DNA from: a virus
Strand: one strand, 5' to 3'
Virus record (IMG/VR): IMGVR_UViG_3300021961_000313
Coordinates: 1 to 34,427 of that record
Length of the DNA: 34,427 nt
Position numbers and translations under genes: made by a program. Below, piece by piece: positions 24,388 to 32,251 of the stretch (its first letter is position 1; the number at the start of each line of letters is the position of its first letter). Below the pieces are notes generated by a model. The model had not been told where the DNA came from and did no database searches. It saw only the letters and a program-made list of their open reading frames with translations.

Positions 24388-25446
24388 ATGTCAATTATGG
24401 ATAAATTGAAAAAGAATAGTAAAGTTAAAACAACTCAGGTATTAGCTGAATCGAAATTTTTTACTGAAAAGGAATTTATATCAACTAAAGTACCAATGAT
24501 TAATGCTGCGCTTTCAGGCGATATTAATGGTGGTTTGACTCCAGGCTTAACTGTTCTTGCCGGTCCTTCAAAGCATTTTAAGACTTCTTTTGGTCTTATT
24601 ATGGCTTCAGCATATTTAAAAAAATATCCAGAAGCTGTATGTTTGTTTTATGACTCAGAGTTTGGTTCACCTCAATCTTATTTTGAGCAATTTGATATTG
24701 ATACAAATCGTGTTCTTCATACGCCAATTACAAATGTTGAAGAATTAAAATTTGATATTATAAGTCAACTTGAAGCACTTGAACGTAATGATAAAGTTGT
24801 TATTGTGATTGACTCAATTGGTAACCTTGCTTCGAAAAAAGAACTTGATGACGCAATAAATGAAAAATCAGTAGCTGATATGTCTCGAGCAAAACAATTA
24901 AAGTCACTTTTCCGTATGTGTACTCCATATCTTCAAATGAAGAATATACCATTAATTGCAATTAACCATACATATCAAGAAATTGGTTTATTTCCAAAAG
25001 AAATCGTATCTGGTGGAACAGGAATTTATTATTCTGCCAATACAATTTTTATTATTGGTCGTCGCCAAAACAAAAAAGGTACTGAAGTTGTCGGTTATGA
25101 TTTTGTTATTAATGTAGAGAAAAGTAGATATGTTAGAGAAAAGTCAAAAATTCCTATCTCAGTTAGTTGGGAAGGTGGTGTCATGGAGTATAGTGGTCTT
25201 TTGGATGTTGCTCTCATTGGTAATTATGTTGTTAAACCTTCTAATGGTTGGTATCAGCGCATTGATAAAAATACTGGAGAATTTATTGGCCAAAAAGTCA
25301 GATTAGATACAACATTTGAAAAATCATTTTGGCAACCAATCTTTGATGAAACTGATTTTGCTGAATATATTAAATCATTATATTCTCTTTCAGCTCCAAC
25401 TGTAATTAATTTTGATCCAGAAGAAATAGAAGAAAATGTTGATTGA
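24388..25446 (+). CDS. uvsX: RecA-like recombinase UvsX
   Basis: UvsX forms filaments on single-stranded DNA and starts recombination-dependent replication with UvsY. 352 residues (T4 391): N-terminal segment with VPMINAALSGDINGGLTPGL (36-54), Walker A GPSKHFKT (59-66; T4 GPSKSFKS), Walker B VVIVID (137-142), L2-like GGTGIYYSANTI region near 210-221 and an acidic C-terminus (PEEIEENVD) as in T4. AAAGGAAATATT precedes the ATG. Overlaps the next small gene by 11 nt. Confidence 0.96.
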   Translation: MSIMDKLKKNSKVKTTQVLAESKFFTEKEFISTKVPMINAALSGDINGGLTPGLTVLAGPSKHFKTSFGLIMASAYLKKYPEAVCLFYDSEFGSPQSYFEQFDIDTNRVLHTPITNVEELKFDIISQLEALERNDKVVIVIDSIGNLASKKELDDAINEKSVADMSRAKQLKSLFRMCTPYLQMKNIPLIAINHTYQEIGLFPKEIVSGGTGIYYSANTIFIIGRRQNKKGTEVVGYDFVINVEKSRYVREKSKIPISVSWEGGVMEYSGLLDVALIGNYVVKPSNGWYQRIDKNTGEFIGQKVRLDTTFEKSFWQPIFDETDFAEYIKSLYSLSAPTVINFDPEEIEENVD

Positions 25447-25705
25447 AAATATTGATTACGAGCTCTATAAACCTGAAGACAGTGACAAATTTCTGAATAT
25501 TAGAATTCTAAAAGGTAAATATATTAATACAGAATTTTATTATGGAAATATCAAATTGGCAGAAAATAGACTAAAATATCATGTAAAGATAGTTAAGTCA
25601 CCTCAAAATGTTCGTACTACTGATAAACAATTTCAGAGTCATTGTGGTGATATATTAATGCAAATTTTGGATAATGAAAGCAAAATAAATAATTATGAAT
25701 CTTGA
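25436..25705 (+). CDS. Small conserved protein between uvsX and 41
   Basis: 89 residues, starting inside uvsX and overlapping gene 41 by 11 nt. T4 has gene 40 in this slot, but I see no similarity. The sequence has a beta-rich middle (FLNIRILKGKYINTEFYYGNIKL split over about 19-41) and looks globular. Function unknown; conserved position between two replication genes suggests a linked role. Confidence 0.75.
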   Translation: MLIENIDYELYKPEDSDKFLNIRILKGKYINTEFYYGNIKLAENRLKYHVKIVKSPQNVRTTDKQFQSHCGDILMQILDNESKINNYES

Positions 25706-27095
25706 AAATGTAAATCTTCAAAGTGTAATATTGAAAAATCTTCTCACAAATGAAAAATATTTGAGAGAGGTAATTCCATTTATTAAATCAGAATATTTTG
25801 AAGGTATCTATAAAAAAGTTTTTTATGAAGTTACTGAGTTTGTCAATAAATACAATTCATTGCCAACATTTGAGTCTTTAAAGGTTAAAATGGATGAATC
25901 AGAAAAAATTAATGACAATGAATATAATGAAGTAATACAATTATTACCAACTCTTTTTAATCAAGATGATATAGATCATAAATGGTTAAAAGATATGACA
26001 GAAAAATGGTGTCAAGATCGTGCATTAAGTAATGCTATTTATGAATCTATTAATATTATTCAAGGCAAAAATCAAATACGCGGTAAAGATGCTTTGCCGG
26101 CTCTTTTGTCTGATGCTCTTTCAGTGAGCTTCGATCTCAATGTAGGTCACGATTATATTGATAATGCAAATGATCGATTTGAATACTATAACTCAACTGA
26201 AGATTGGAAATTACCATTTGATATTGATATGCTTAATACAATTACTGATGGTGGCCTTGTTCGTAAATCGTTGAATGTTCTTTTAATGGGAACAGGCGTC
26301 GGTAAAAGTTTAGCAATGTGTCATTTTGCTGCGTCAAATATTCTTTCTGGTTATAATGTTCTTTATATTACATTAGAAATGTCTGAAGAAAAAATTGCTG
26401 AAAGGATTGATGCTAACTTACTTGATGTTAATATCAAAGATGTTCCTAAAATGACAAAACAAAAGTTTGTTTCAAAAATTGATGAAATTAAAAATAAATC
26501 AAAAGGTACTCTTGTTATTAAAGAATATCCAACTTCACAAGCAAACACAAATCATTTTAGAGCACTCTTAAATGAATTGAAATTAAAAAGAAAATTTATT
26601 CCTGATGTAATTTATATTGATTATTTAAATATTTGTGCTTCTTCAAAAATTAAAGGATTATCAGGTGGTGTGAATTCTTATACATATATTAAATCAATTG
26701 CAGAAGAAATGCGTGGTCTTGCAGTTGAATTTAATATTCCAATTATGTCAGCAACTCAAGTAACAAGAAGTGGTTATAATAATTCTGATGTTGAATTGAC
26801 TGATACATCTGAATCTTTTGGTCTTCCAGCTACATGCGATGTGATGCTAGCAGGTATTACTTCTGAAGAACTTGAAAGAGCTGGACAAATTATGTTCAAA
26901 CAATTGAAAAATCGCTATGCTGATATTAATCAAAATCGAAGATTTGTTGTCGGTATTGATCGTCCAAAAATGCGTCTTTATAATGTTGGTCAAAATGAGC
27001 AAACATTAATGAAAGAACCAACAGAAATGGATACACCATCATTTGATAAAACACGTATTGGTAGTCGATTATCAAATCTTCAAGGAATTAGTTAA
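25695..27095 (+). CDS. 41: Replicative DNA helicase gp41 (DnaB-like)
   Basis: gp41 is the hexameric 5'-3' fork helicase, partner of the primase. In 466 residues (T4 475): helical N-terminal domain with a DnaB-like 'LKNLLTNEKYLREVIPFIKSEYF' start, Walker A GTGVGKS (199-205), the H1a region VLYITLEMSEEKIAERIDA, Walker B VIYIDY (305-310), and the DnaB-type SATQV/TSESFGLPATCD region (about 355-380). Ends at the next promoter. The partner primase gp61 is not in this window. Confidence 0.95.
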   Translation: MNLENVNLQSVILKNLLTNEKYLREVIPFIKSEYFEGIYKKVFYEVTEFVNKYNSLPTFESLKVKMDESEKINDNEYNEVIQLLPTLFNQDDIDHKWLKDMTEKWCQDRALSNAIYESINIIQGKNQIRGKDALPALLSDALSVSFDLNVGHDYIDNANDRFEYYNSTEDWKLPFDIDMLNTITDGGLVRKSLNVLLMGTGVGKSLAMCHFAASNILSGYNVLYITLEMSEEKIAERIDANLLDVNIKDVPKMTKQKFVSKIDEIKNKSKGTLVIKEYPTSQANTNHFRALLNELKLKRKFIPDVIYIDYLNICASSKIKGLSGGVNSYTYIKSIAEEMRGLAVEFNIPIMSATQVTRSGYNNSDVELTDTSESFGLPATCDVMLAGITSEELERAGQIMFKQLKNRYADINQNRRFVVGIDRPKMRLYNVGQNEQTLMKEPTEMDTPSFDKTRIGSRLSNLQGIS

Positions 27096-27105
27096 TAAAA
27101 ATCTA

Positions 27106-27134
27106 TTTACTTGTTCTTTATTATAGTGTATAAT
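27106..27134 (+). promoter_or_regulatory. Promoter for 27162-29639 operon
   Basis: ATCTATTTACTT with TTTACT at 27106-27111, 17 nt, TATAAT at 27129-27134. It argues that the next gene begins at ATG 27162 and not at an upstream in-frame ATG (27111) that would lie in front of the transcription start. Confidence 0.72.
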
Positions 27135-27161
27135 AGAAACATATTAAAGGATAAATATATA

Positions 27162-27818
27162 ATGAGCGAAATACAATTAAAAAATAAAGCGATAATAAAG
27201 CAGCTTGATTCATACGTAGATGAATTTTTTGATCGAGTTGACTATAAGAACGAACTATACAAAGTTTCTTCTCATGAATATGGTATGCATATTAAACCTT
27301 CTTATTTCATGTCAGAAGAATTTCTTCGTGAATGGAAATTAAACATGCCACATAGTGGTTTTCCCGAAGAACATATGGCAATGCCTATATCAAATATTGT
27401 ACGCCATCGACCTGATTTAAAAGATTTTGAAATGAGAGTTCGTAATGGTTTTTCAGAAGAAATTGGCGCTCATTCATCAGCACTTTTTAATTATTATCCT
27501 CCAGAAGGTGGTGTTGGTTGGCATACAAATTGGAATGCTTCAGCATATCAAGTATTGTTTACATGGTCTCGTGATGGAAATGGTTTCTTTCGTTATTATG
27601 ATAAAGCAAAAGATAAAGTAGTCACAATTAAAGACAAACCAGGTTGGCAAGCAAGACATTATTTTTTTGCTGAAGAATCAGATGTTGATAACCATTGTTG
27701 GCATGCTGCATATACAGAATCAGATAGAATTACATTAGCTTATAAATTTATTGGTAAAGAAGCAATACCACTTCGTGATGATTTAATTCTTGAGCTTGAA
27801 GATGAAAAGGATAATTAG
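27162..27818 (+). CDS. 2OG-Fe(II) oxygenase-like protein
   Basis: A 218-residue protein with a double-stranded beta-helix oxygenase pattern: NYYPPEGGVGWHTNWN (110-125), LFTWSRDGNGFFRYYD (132-147), then DNHCWHAAYTESDRITLAYKF (177-196 region), giving a distal His (178 or 181) and Arg189 for 2-oxoglutarate. The first metal motif is His121-Thr-Asn123, where HxD/E is usual. AlkB-like or prolyl-hydroxylase-like relatives are common in marine T4-like phages, and act on nucleic acid or protein. Whether it still binds iron in the standard way is open. AAAGGA lies about 12 nt before the chosen ATG. Confidence 0.8.
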   Translation: MSEIQLKNKAIIKQLDSYVDEFFDRVDYKNELYKVSSHEYGMHIKPSYFMSEEFLREWKLNMPHSGFPEEHMAMPISNIVRHRPDLKDFEMRVRNGFSEEIGAHSSALFNYYPPEGGVGWHTNWNASAYQVLFTWSRDGNGFFRYYDKAKDKVVTIKDKPGWQARHYFFAEESDVDNHCWHAAYTESDRITLAYKFIGKEAIPLRDDLILELEDEKDN

Positions 27819-27945
27819 AAAAAGAGATCCATATTGGAAATTGATTGATGCATTAAAAAAATCTAATGCAAGTGGATTTCATGAAGATAAGAAAAAGGTT
27901 ATTCCAAGAAAAATTAAATATAAGAAAGGATTAGAAGATGATTAA
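27802..27945 (+). CDS. 47-residue basic protein
   Basis: Overlaps the oxygenase gene by 17 nt and the endolysin gene by 8 nt. The product begins MKRIIRKRDPYWKLIDALKK and is about one third Lys/Arg. Small phage proteins with an 'R-[ND]-P-[FY]-W' start and basic body are frequent in T4-like genomes, mostly without known function. The upstream binding site (TTGAAG) is weak. I accept it because it fills the only gap in a compact operon and has phage-like composition. Confidence 0.5.
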   Translation: MKRIIRKRDPYWKLIDALKKSNASGFHEDKKKVIPRKIKYKKGLEDD

Positions 27946-28450
27946 AATCATAATATTATCGCTTATATTATCTATTACGTACACAACTTCTTCATTTGCA
28001 AAAGATGAATTATTAAAACAAGAAGTTGAATGCCTAGCAAAAAATATTTATTTTGAAGCAAGATCAGAATCAAAAGATTCGCAACAAGCAATTGCTTTAG
28101 TTACATTAAATCGAGTTGTTTCAAATAAATTTCCAAATACTATTTGCGATGTGGTATATCAAGCAAAGGTATCAAGTTGGTGGAAAAAGCATAATGGATC
28201 AAATGTTCCAATAAGAGATAAATGTCAATTTTCATGGTATTGTGATGGTAAACCAGACAATATATATGATAATATGGCTTATGCTTATGCAAAAGAAATA
28301 GCAATTATTACAATTATGGTTTATGGTCGTGAATATGATCCAACAAATAAAGCAACTCACTACCACGCTCATTATGTAAAACCAGATTGGGGTAAAAAAC
28401 AATTTCAAACAGCGCAAATTGGTTCTCATCTCTTTTATAAATTACCTTAA
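27938..28450 (+). CDS. SleB-type cell wall hydrolase (endolysin) with signal peptide
   Basis: A 170-residue protein with an N-terminal export signal (basic MIK, hydrophobic IIILSLILSITYTTSSF, cleavage site near SFA-KD at 19-23). The Hydrolase_2 domain follows: NIYFEARSES with catalytic-type Glu40, AIALVTLNRV, a CQFSWYCDG block (about 94-102), ATHYHAHYVKPDW (about 146-158) and the end IGSHLFYKLP. SleB-like enzymes cleave peptidoglycan. With a signal peptide it would be secreted by the host Sec system and would not need a holin to reach the wall. AAAGGA precedes the ATG. T4 uses a different lysozyme (gp e). Confidence 0.9.
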   Translation: MIKIIILSLILSITYTTSSFAKDELLKQEVECLAKNIYFEARSESKDSQQAIALVTLNRVVSNKFPNTICDVVYQAKVSSWWKKHNGSNVPIRDKCQFSWYCDGKPDNIYDNMAYAYAKEIAIITIMVYGREYDPTNKATHYHAHYVKPDWGKKQFQTAQIGSHLFYKLP

Positions 28451-28473
28451 GGGTTGCGTCTTAATTCGCACGC

Positions 28474-28503
28474 GTGGGTCCACGGTTAGCCCACAATTTT
28501 TTT
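28474..28503 (+). terminator. Probable terminator after the endolysin gene
   Basis: GTGGGT (28474-28479) pairs with GCCCAC (28489-28494, one T-G pair), loop of 9 nt, followed by AA and seven T (28497-28503). An alternative inner hairpin CGTGG/CCACG and an upstream TGCG/CGCA pair (28455-28470) overlap. The element is unusually GC-rich for this genome. Likely a partial terminator, since the next gene follows at once. Confidence 0.55.
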
Positions 28504-28515
28504 AAGGATTATATA

Positions 28516-28740
28516 ATGCAGCACAGTATTGAACAACTAATACAAAAAATAGAAATAATGAAAAATAAAGCAATTGCTTTGCACCGTGAAAGATGTAAAT
28601 ATTCAAATATGACTAACTCTACTTATGATAAAAAATTATGTCAATATTTACTTGCTGATATACAAGCTCTTGCAGGTGACATATATAATGATAGAGAAGG
28701 CGATGAAATTAAAACTGAAATGGAATATAAAAAATTATGA
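28516..28740 (+). CDS. Small helical hypothetical protein
   Basis: 74 residues from ATG 28516, with AAGGATTATATA upstream. A longer GTG-start version from 28474 would run through the terminator hairpin and is rejected. Helical throughout (IEQLIQKIEIMKNKAIALHRER, split), no motifs recognised. Overlaps the next ATG by 4 nt (TTATGA), so it is translated together with the sugar dehydrogenase. Confidence 0.7.
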   Translation: MQHSIEQLIQKIEIMKNKAIALHRERCKYSNMTNSTYDKKLCQYLLADIQALAGDIYNDREGDEIKTEMEYKKL

Positions 28741-29639
28741 GTGAAGAAAAAGTAAAATTGAAAATTGGTATTGTAGGTCATGGATTTGTCGGTAAAGCAG
28801 TTGAATATGGATTTACTACAAATGAAACAACAATGTTTTTAGTTGATCCAAAATATAATACAACAATTGATGACTTAATTGAATGGGAACCAAATATGAC
28901 TTTTATTTGTGCCCCAACTCCAATGAATGAAGATGGTAGTATTGATGCTGTGATTGTACAAGATGCAGTACTTAAATTAAGTCATCACGCAAATTGTGGA
29001 ATTGTTATTAAATCAACAATAACACCTGATATTATGGATTCAATTATCCTTTCAATTAATCCAGAAAAAAGAAAAAAGATTGTATATAATCCTGAATTTC
29101 TTACTGAAAAATCAGCAAACGAACAATTTATTGAACCACAATTTCATATTATGGGTGGTGATTTAGAAGCAACTGCTGCACTTGAAAGAATATATGACTT
29201 ATTCTCATTTTGTAAACCATGTCCAGTTTTTAGAATGACAGCAGTTGAAGCTTCATTTGTAAAATACGCGATTAATACATTCCTTGCAACAAAAGTCACT
29301 TTCTTCAATCAGCTATATGATTCAGTCGAAAAATTTGGTGGTAACTTCTCGACTATTATCAATGCAGTTGGTGCTGATCCTCGTGTTGGTTATTCTCATA
29401 CTCGTGTTCCTGGATTTGATTATAAGCGTGGATTTGGCGGAGCATGTTTCCCAAAAGATATTGCTGCATTCATTGACTTTGATGATAAACAAGAATTATT
29501 AAAAAGCGTTATGGAAATTAATAATAAGTATCGTTCAGAATATGATCTTGACGATCGTGAAAAAGAACAAAAGGTAACATATAATTCAACAGATAAAGTA
29601 AATTCTGATCAATATCAATTATTTGAAACGAATCTTTAA
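28737..29639 (+). CDS. UDP-glucose/GDP-mannose dehydrogenase family protein
   Basis: These enzymes oxidise a nucleotide sugar twice, for example UDP-glucose to UDP-glucuronate. In 300 residues: NAD-binding GIVGHGFVG (11-19), ICAPTPMNEDGS (57-68), NPEFLTEKSA (118-127), the central SFVKYAINTFLATKVTFFN (173-191, Lys176) and GFGGACFPKD (232-241) with catalytic Cys237. Usual enzymes have about 400 residues; the C-terminal UDP-binding domain is missing, replaced by a short charged tail. Such short forms occur in phages. It probably supplies the sugar pathway encoded at 19.7-24.0 kb. It is the last gene before the late promoter. Confidence 0.9.
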   Translation: MSEEKVKLKIGIVGHGFVGKAVEYGFTTNETTMFLVDPKYNTTIDDLIEWEPNMTFICAPTPMNEDGSIDAVIVQDAVLKLSHHANCGIVIKSTITPDIMDSIILSINPEKRKKIVYNPEFLTEKSANEQFIEPQFHIMGGDLEATAALERIYDLFSFCKPCPVFRMTAVEASFVKYAINTFLATKVTFFNQLYDSVEKFGGNFSTIINAVGADPRVGYSHTRVPGFDYKRGFGGACFPKDIAAFIDFDDKQELLKSVMEINNKYRSEYDLDDREKEQKVTYNSTDKVNSDQYQLFETNL

Positions 29640-29652
29640 AATATCTTATTAT

Positions 29653-29660
29653 TATAAATA
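29653..29660 (+). promoter_or_regulatory. T4-type late promoter TATAAATA
   Basis: An exact TATAAATA box in the 54-nt gap after the sugar dehydrogenase, 33 nt before the next ATG. It heads the run of five genes to 34231 and the partial gene beyond. Confidence 0.82.
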
Positions 29661-29693
29661 GACTTATATTTGCTTTAATGGGATAATTGATTT

Positions 29694-31028
29694 ATGCTTT
29701 CACTTAAAAGATTTATTTACGAGGAAAATAGTGTAGACACACTATTATATAAACTCCATAGTTATGGATATGATAAAGTAAATATGTTACAAAAAAATAC
29801 TGTAGCAGTTTATGTTCCGAAATCTGATCGTGAAATAGTATTACAGGATTTATCAACAAAATTAAATACTCCTATTTCAATGCCTATAAGTGGTTTAAAA
29901 TCAAGTATTGGTGCTCTTGAAATAAATAATGGTCCTTTTTCGGGATTAAAGTTATTTGTAAAACCAGATGCAAGCAAAAATTTAAATACAGATCAACAAG
30001 AATCTCTTCATGCTTATTATATTGCAACTATATTTAATAAACCAAATACAGAATTTAGTATAGATGATGTTATTCAATATGGTCAAAAAGATGTAAGAAG
30101 TAAATATTCTGCAAAAGAATTAATAGAAATTGCAAGTGCTGGTTGGATAAAATCAGCAATATTAATTGCTCAAACAATATATTCTAAATATGCTGGACAG
30201 AAGTATTTGGTTGTTCAAAGATCAAAATCAAAATTTGTTGACAATATTTCTCAAGCTTTTAAAATATTAAATAATAAAAATGCAGTAAGTATTAATCAAG
30301 ATAAATGGAATCCTGCAGATATATGGTGTGTTGATCCAAGTCTTATCTCATTTGATTTTTCTAAATTTTCGACTTTAGATGAACTTAATGATTGGATATT
30401 AGAAAAATTTAATACTAAAGATTTATTGCCAATTTCATTAAAACAAACAAAGAAAAATCCAAAGTTTGAAATTAAAAATCTTGAAAGAAAAAATAAAACT
30501 ATTATTTTTAGCAATTATGATTTAGGAAAAGTATCATATACTAATTCACTCGATATGAATGTTTATTATAATAAAGATAATATTATACAATTTAGAAATT
30601 TTGGTCGTCCAGAAAATATTGCTGGAGAAATAAGCGGTAAAGGTGCTGCAGCAGGTAAAATAGGATTTTCTATTATTGATCAATTTTTTAAAAAATATAC
30701 AAAGAGATATATTAAAATATTACATTCAAAAGATATTGCAAAGCAATATACAATAAATCCTGATAAATTTTTATCTGAATTATACAATCAGGCAATTAAA
30801 TTAGATTCGAGATTAAAGTCAACCTCTCTTTCTGATTTCATTAAAGAAATAAAGTCAAAAAAGAATGAACTAACATATATAATATCTAAATATCAAGTAA
30901 CTCAATTGGCACAAATGCTAGATAGTATGAATAATATGACTAAGAATAAACTCATTGGTGATATTATTTCTTATGCAGGATCTGAATTAGATTCAAGTTC
31001 GGTGTATATTAAGGTATCTGAAGGATAA
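29694..31028 (+). CDS. Putative packaged head protein, possible PD-(D/E)XK nuclease-like
   Basis: 444 residues beginning MLSLKRFIYE followed by Glu, a match to the T4 capsid-targeting leader (Met, aromatic/hydrophobic at 4 and 7, Ile8, Glu10). The body is Lys- and Asn-rich. In the centre, QDKWNPADIW (202-211) followed about 36 residues later by LPISLKQT (245-252) fits the Asp...[S/E]xK core of PD-(D/E)XK nucleases, and a 'DKWxPADI..ISLK' arrangement is familiar from large hypothetical virus proteins. I could not place further domains. A late promoter lies directly upstream. Nuclease activity is a hypothesis; head location is inferred from the leader. Confidence 0.7.
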   Translation: MLSLKRFIYEENSVDTLLYKLHSYGYDKVNMLQKNTVAVYVPKSDREIVLQDLSTKLNTPISMPISGLKSSIGALEINNGPFSGLKLFVKPDASKNLNTDQQESLHAYYIATIFNKPNTEFSIDDVIQYGQKDVRSKYSAKELIEIASAGWIKSAILIAQTIYSKYAGQKYLVVQRSKSKFVDNISQAFKILNNKNAVSINQDKWNPADIWCVDPSLISFDFSKFSTLDELNDWILEKFNTKDLLPISLKQTKKNPKFEIKNLERKNKTIIFSNYDLGKVSYTNSLDMNVYYNKDNIIQFRNFGRPENIAGEISGKGAAAGKIGFSIIDQFFKKYTKRYIKILHSKDIAKQYTINPDKFLSELYNQAIKLDSRLKSTSLSDFIKEIKSKKNELTYIISKYQVTQLAQMLDSMNNMTKNKLIGDIISYAGSELDSSSVYIKVSEG

Positions 31029-31030
31029 TG

Positions 31031-32251
31031 ATGCAAAAATTTAGACAATATATAACTGAACAAAAGAATACCCATATGACCCATATGGAAGATTCTGTGA
31101 TTTATGGTGGAGTGAACGGAGCACGTCAAGCAATTAATGGATTACGTAGCTTAAGAGATATGCTATCTGGCGTTCATGATGGATTTATATCTGTTAAATG
31201 GGATGGTGCACCTGCTATTTTTGCTGGTAATGATCCTCGTGATGGAAAGTTTTTTGTTGCTAAAAAAGGCATTTTTAATAAAGATCCAAAGGTATATAAA
31301 ACAGATAGTGATGTTGATGCTGATACGTCTGGTGATCTTGCAATTAAATTAAAACAAGCACTTAAATATTTGCCCAAATTAGGTATTAAAGGTGTATTAC
31401 AAGGCGATTTCTTATATTCAAGATCAGATATTAAAAAAGATAAAATTGATGGGCAAGAATATATAACATTCCATCCAAATACTATTGTTTATGCTGTACC
31501 TATTAATACACGAATGGCTAATGAAATATTAAAATCTCAAATTGGTATTGTTTGGCATACATCCTATAGTGGTAATACATTTGAAACTATGAAGGCAAAA
31601 TTTGGTGCGGATGTTTCTAATTTAGCAAAATCAAGTGATGTCTGGTCGCAAGATGCTGTTATTAAAGATCTAACGAATGCTACATTATCTAAAGAAGAAA
31701 CAAATAATATTAATAATAAACTTTCTGAAATTGGTGTTCTATTCAATAAAATATCAGGTAATGTTCTTCGTCAAATTGAACAAAATAGAGAATTGGCTCA
31801 AACAATTGAAACATTTAATAATACGTATGTTCGTAAAGGTGAATACATAATTGATACGACAAAACATACAAATGATTTGATTAAATATATTAAAGATAAA
31901 TTTCAAAAAGAAGTTGATAAACGTTCAACACAAAAAGGTAAAGATATACAAATAACAAAACGTGATGAATTTCTATCATTCTTTAGTCCTGAAAATAAAA
32001 AGAATATAAAACTTATTTTTGATCTACAAAAATTAATTGTTGAAGCAAAATTAATACTTTTAAATAAATTACATGAATTAAATAATATTGGTACCTTTAT
32101 TAAAACAAATAATGGATATAAAGTAACTGGTCAAGAAGGATATGTAGCAATTGATCAATTAACTGGTGGAGCACTTAAGATTGTTGATCGATTGGAGTTT
32201 TCTCATAATAACTTTTCGCCAGATGTACTTAAAGGATGGCAAAAAGTATGA
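31031..32251 (+). CDS. Nucleic-acid-ligase-like nucleotidyltransferase, putative packaged protein
   Basis: 406 residues. Covalent-nucleotidyltransferase features: VKWDGAPAIFAG with the KxDG motif at Lys56-Gly59, FFVAKKGIF (74-82), VLQGDFLYS (122-130, motif III-like), EGYVAIDQL and LKIVDR near the C-terminus (motif IV/V-like). Homologues are widespread in marine T4-like phages as hypothetical proteins. The start is MQKFRQYITE then Gln, a capsid-targeting-like leader. Of the two adjacent ATGs (31028, 31031) I prefer the second: AAGGA at 31021 is then 5 nt away, and the leader has exactly the T4 register. It may seal DNA or RNA; substrate unknown. Confidence 0.75.
   Translation: MQKFRQYITEQKNTHMTHMEDSVIYGGVNGARQAINGLRSLRDMLSGVHDGFISVKWDGAPAIFAGNDPRDGKFFVAKKGIFNKDPKVYKTDSDVDADTSGDLAIKLKQALKYLPKLGIKGVLQGDFLYSRSDIKKDKIDGQEYITFHPNTIVYAVPINTRMANEILKSQIGIVWHTSYSGNTFETMKAKFGADVSNLAKSSDVWSQDAVIKDLTNATLSKEETNNINNKLSEIGVLFNKISGNVLRQIEQNRELAQTIETFNNTYVRKGEYIIDTTKHTNDLIKYIKDKFQKEVDKRSTQKGKDIQITKRDEFLSFFSPENKKNIKLIFDLQKLIVEAKLILLNKLHELNNIGTFIKTNNGYKVTGQEGYVAIDQLTGGALKIVDRLEFSHNNFSPDVLKGWQKV

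Noticed and set aside
27111-27161. Upstream start for the oxygenase-like protein
   Set aside because: It falls inside the promoter at 27106-27134, ahead of the likely transcription start, and has no binding site.
28474-28515. GTG start extending the 28516 gene by 14 residues
   Set aside because: The extension is made of the terminator hairpin and its T-run; the ATG at 28516 has its own AAGGA site.
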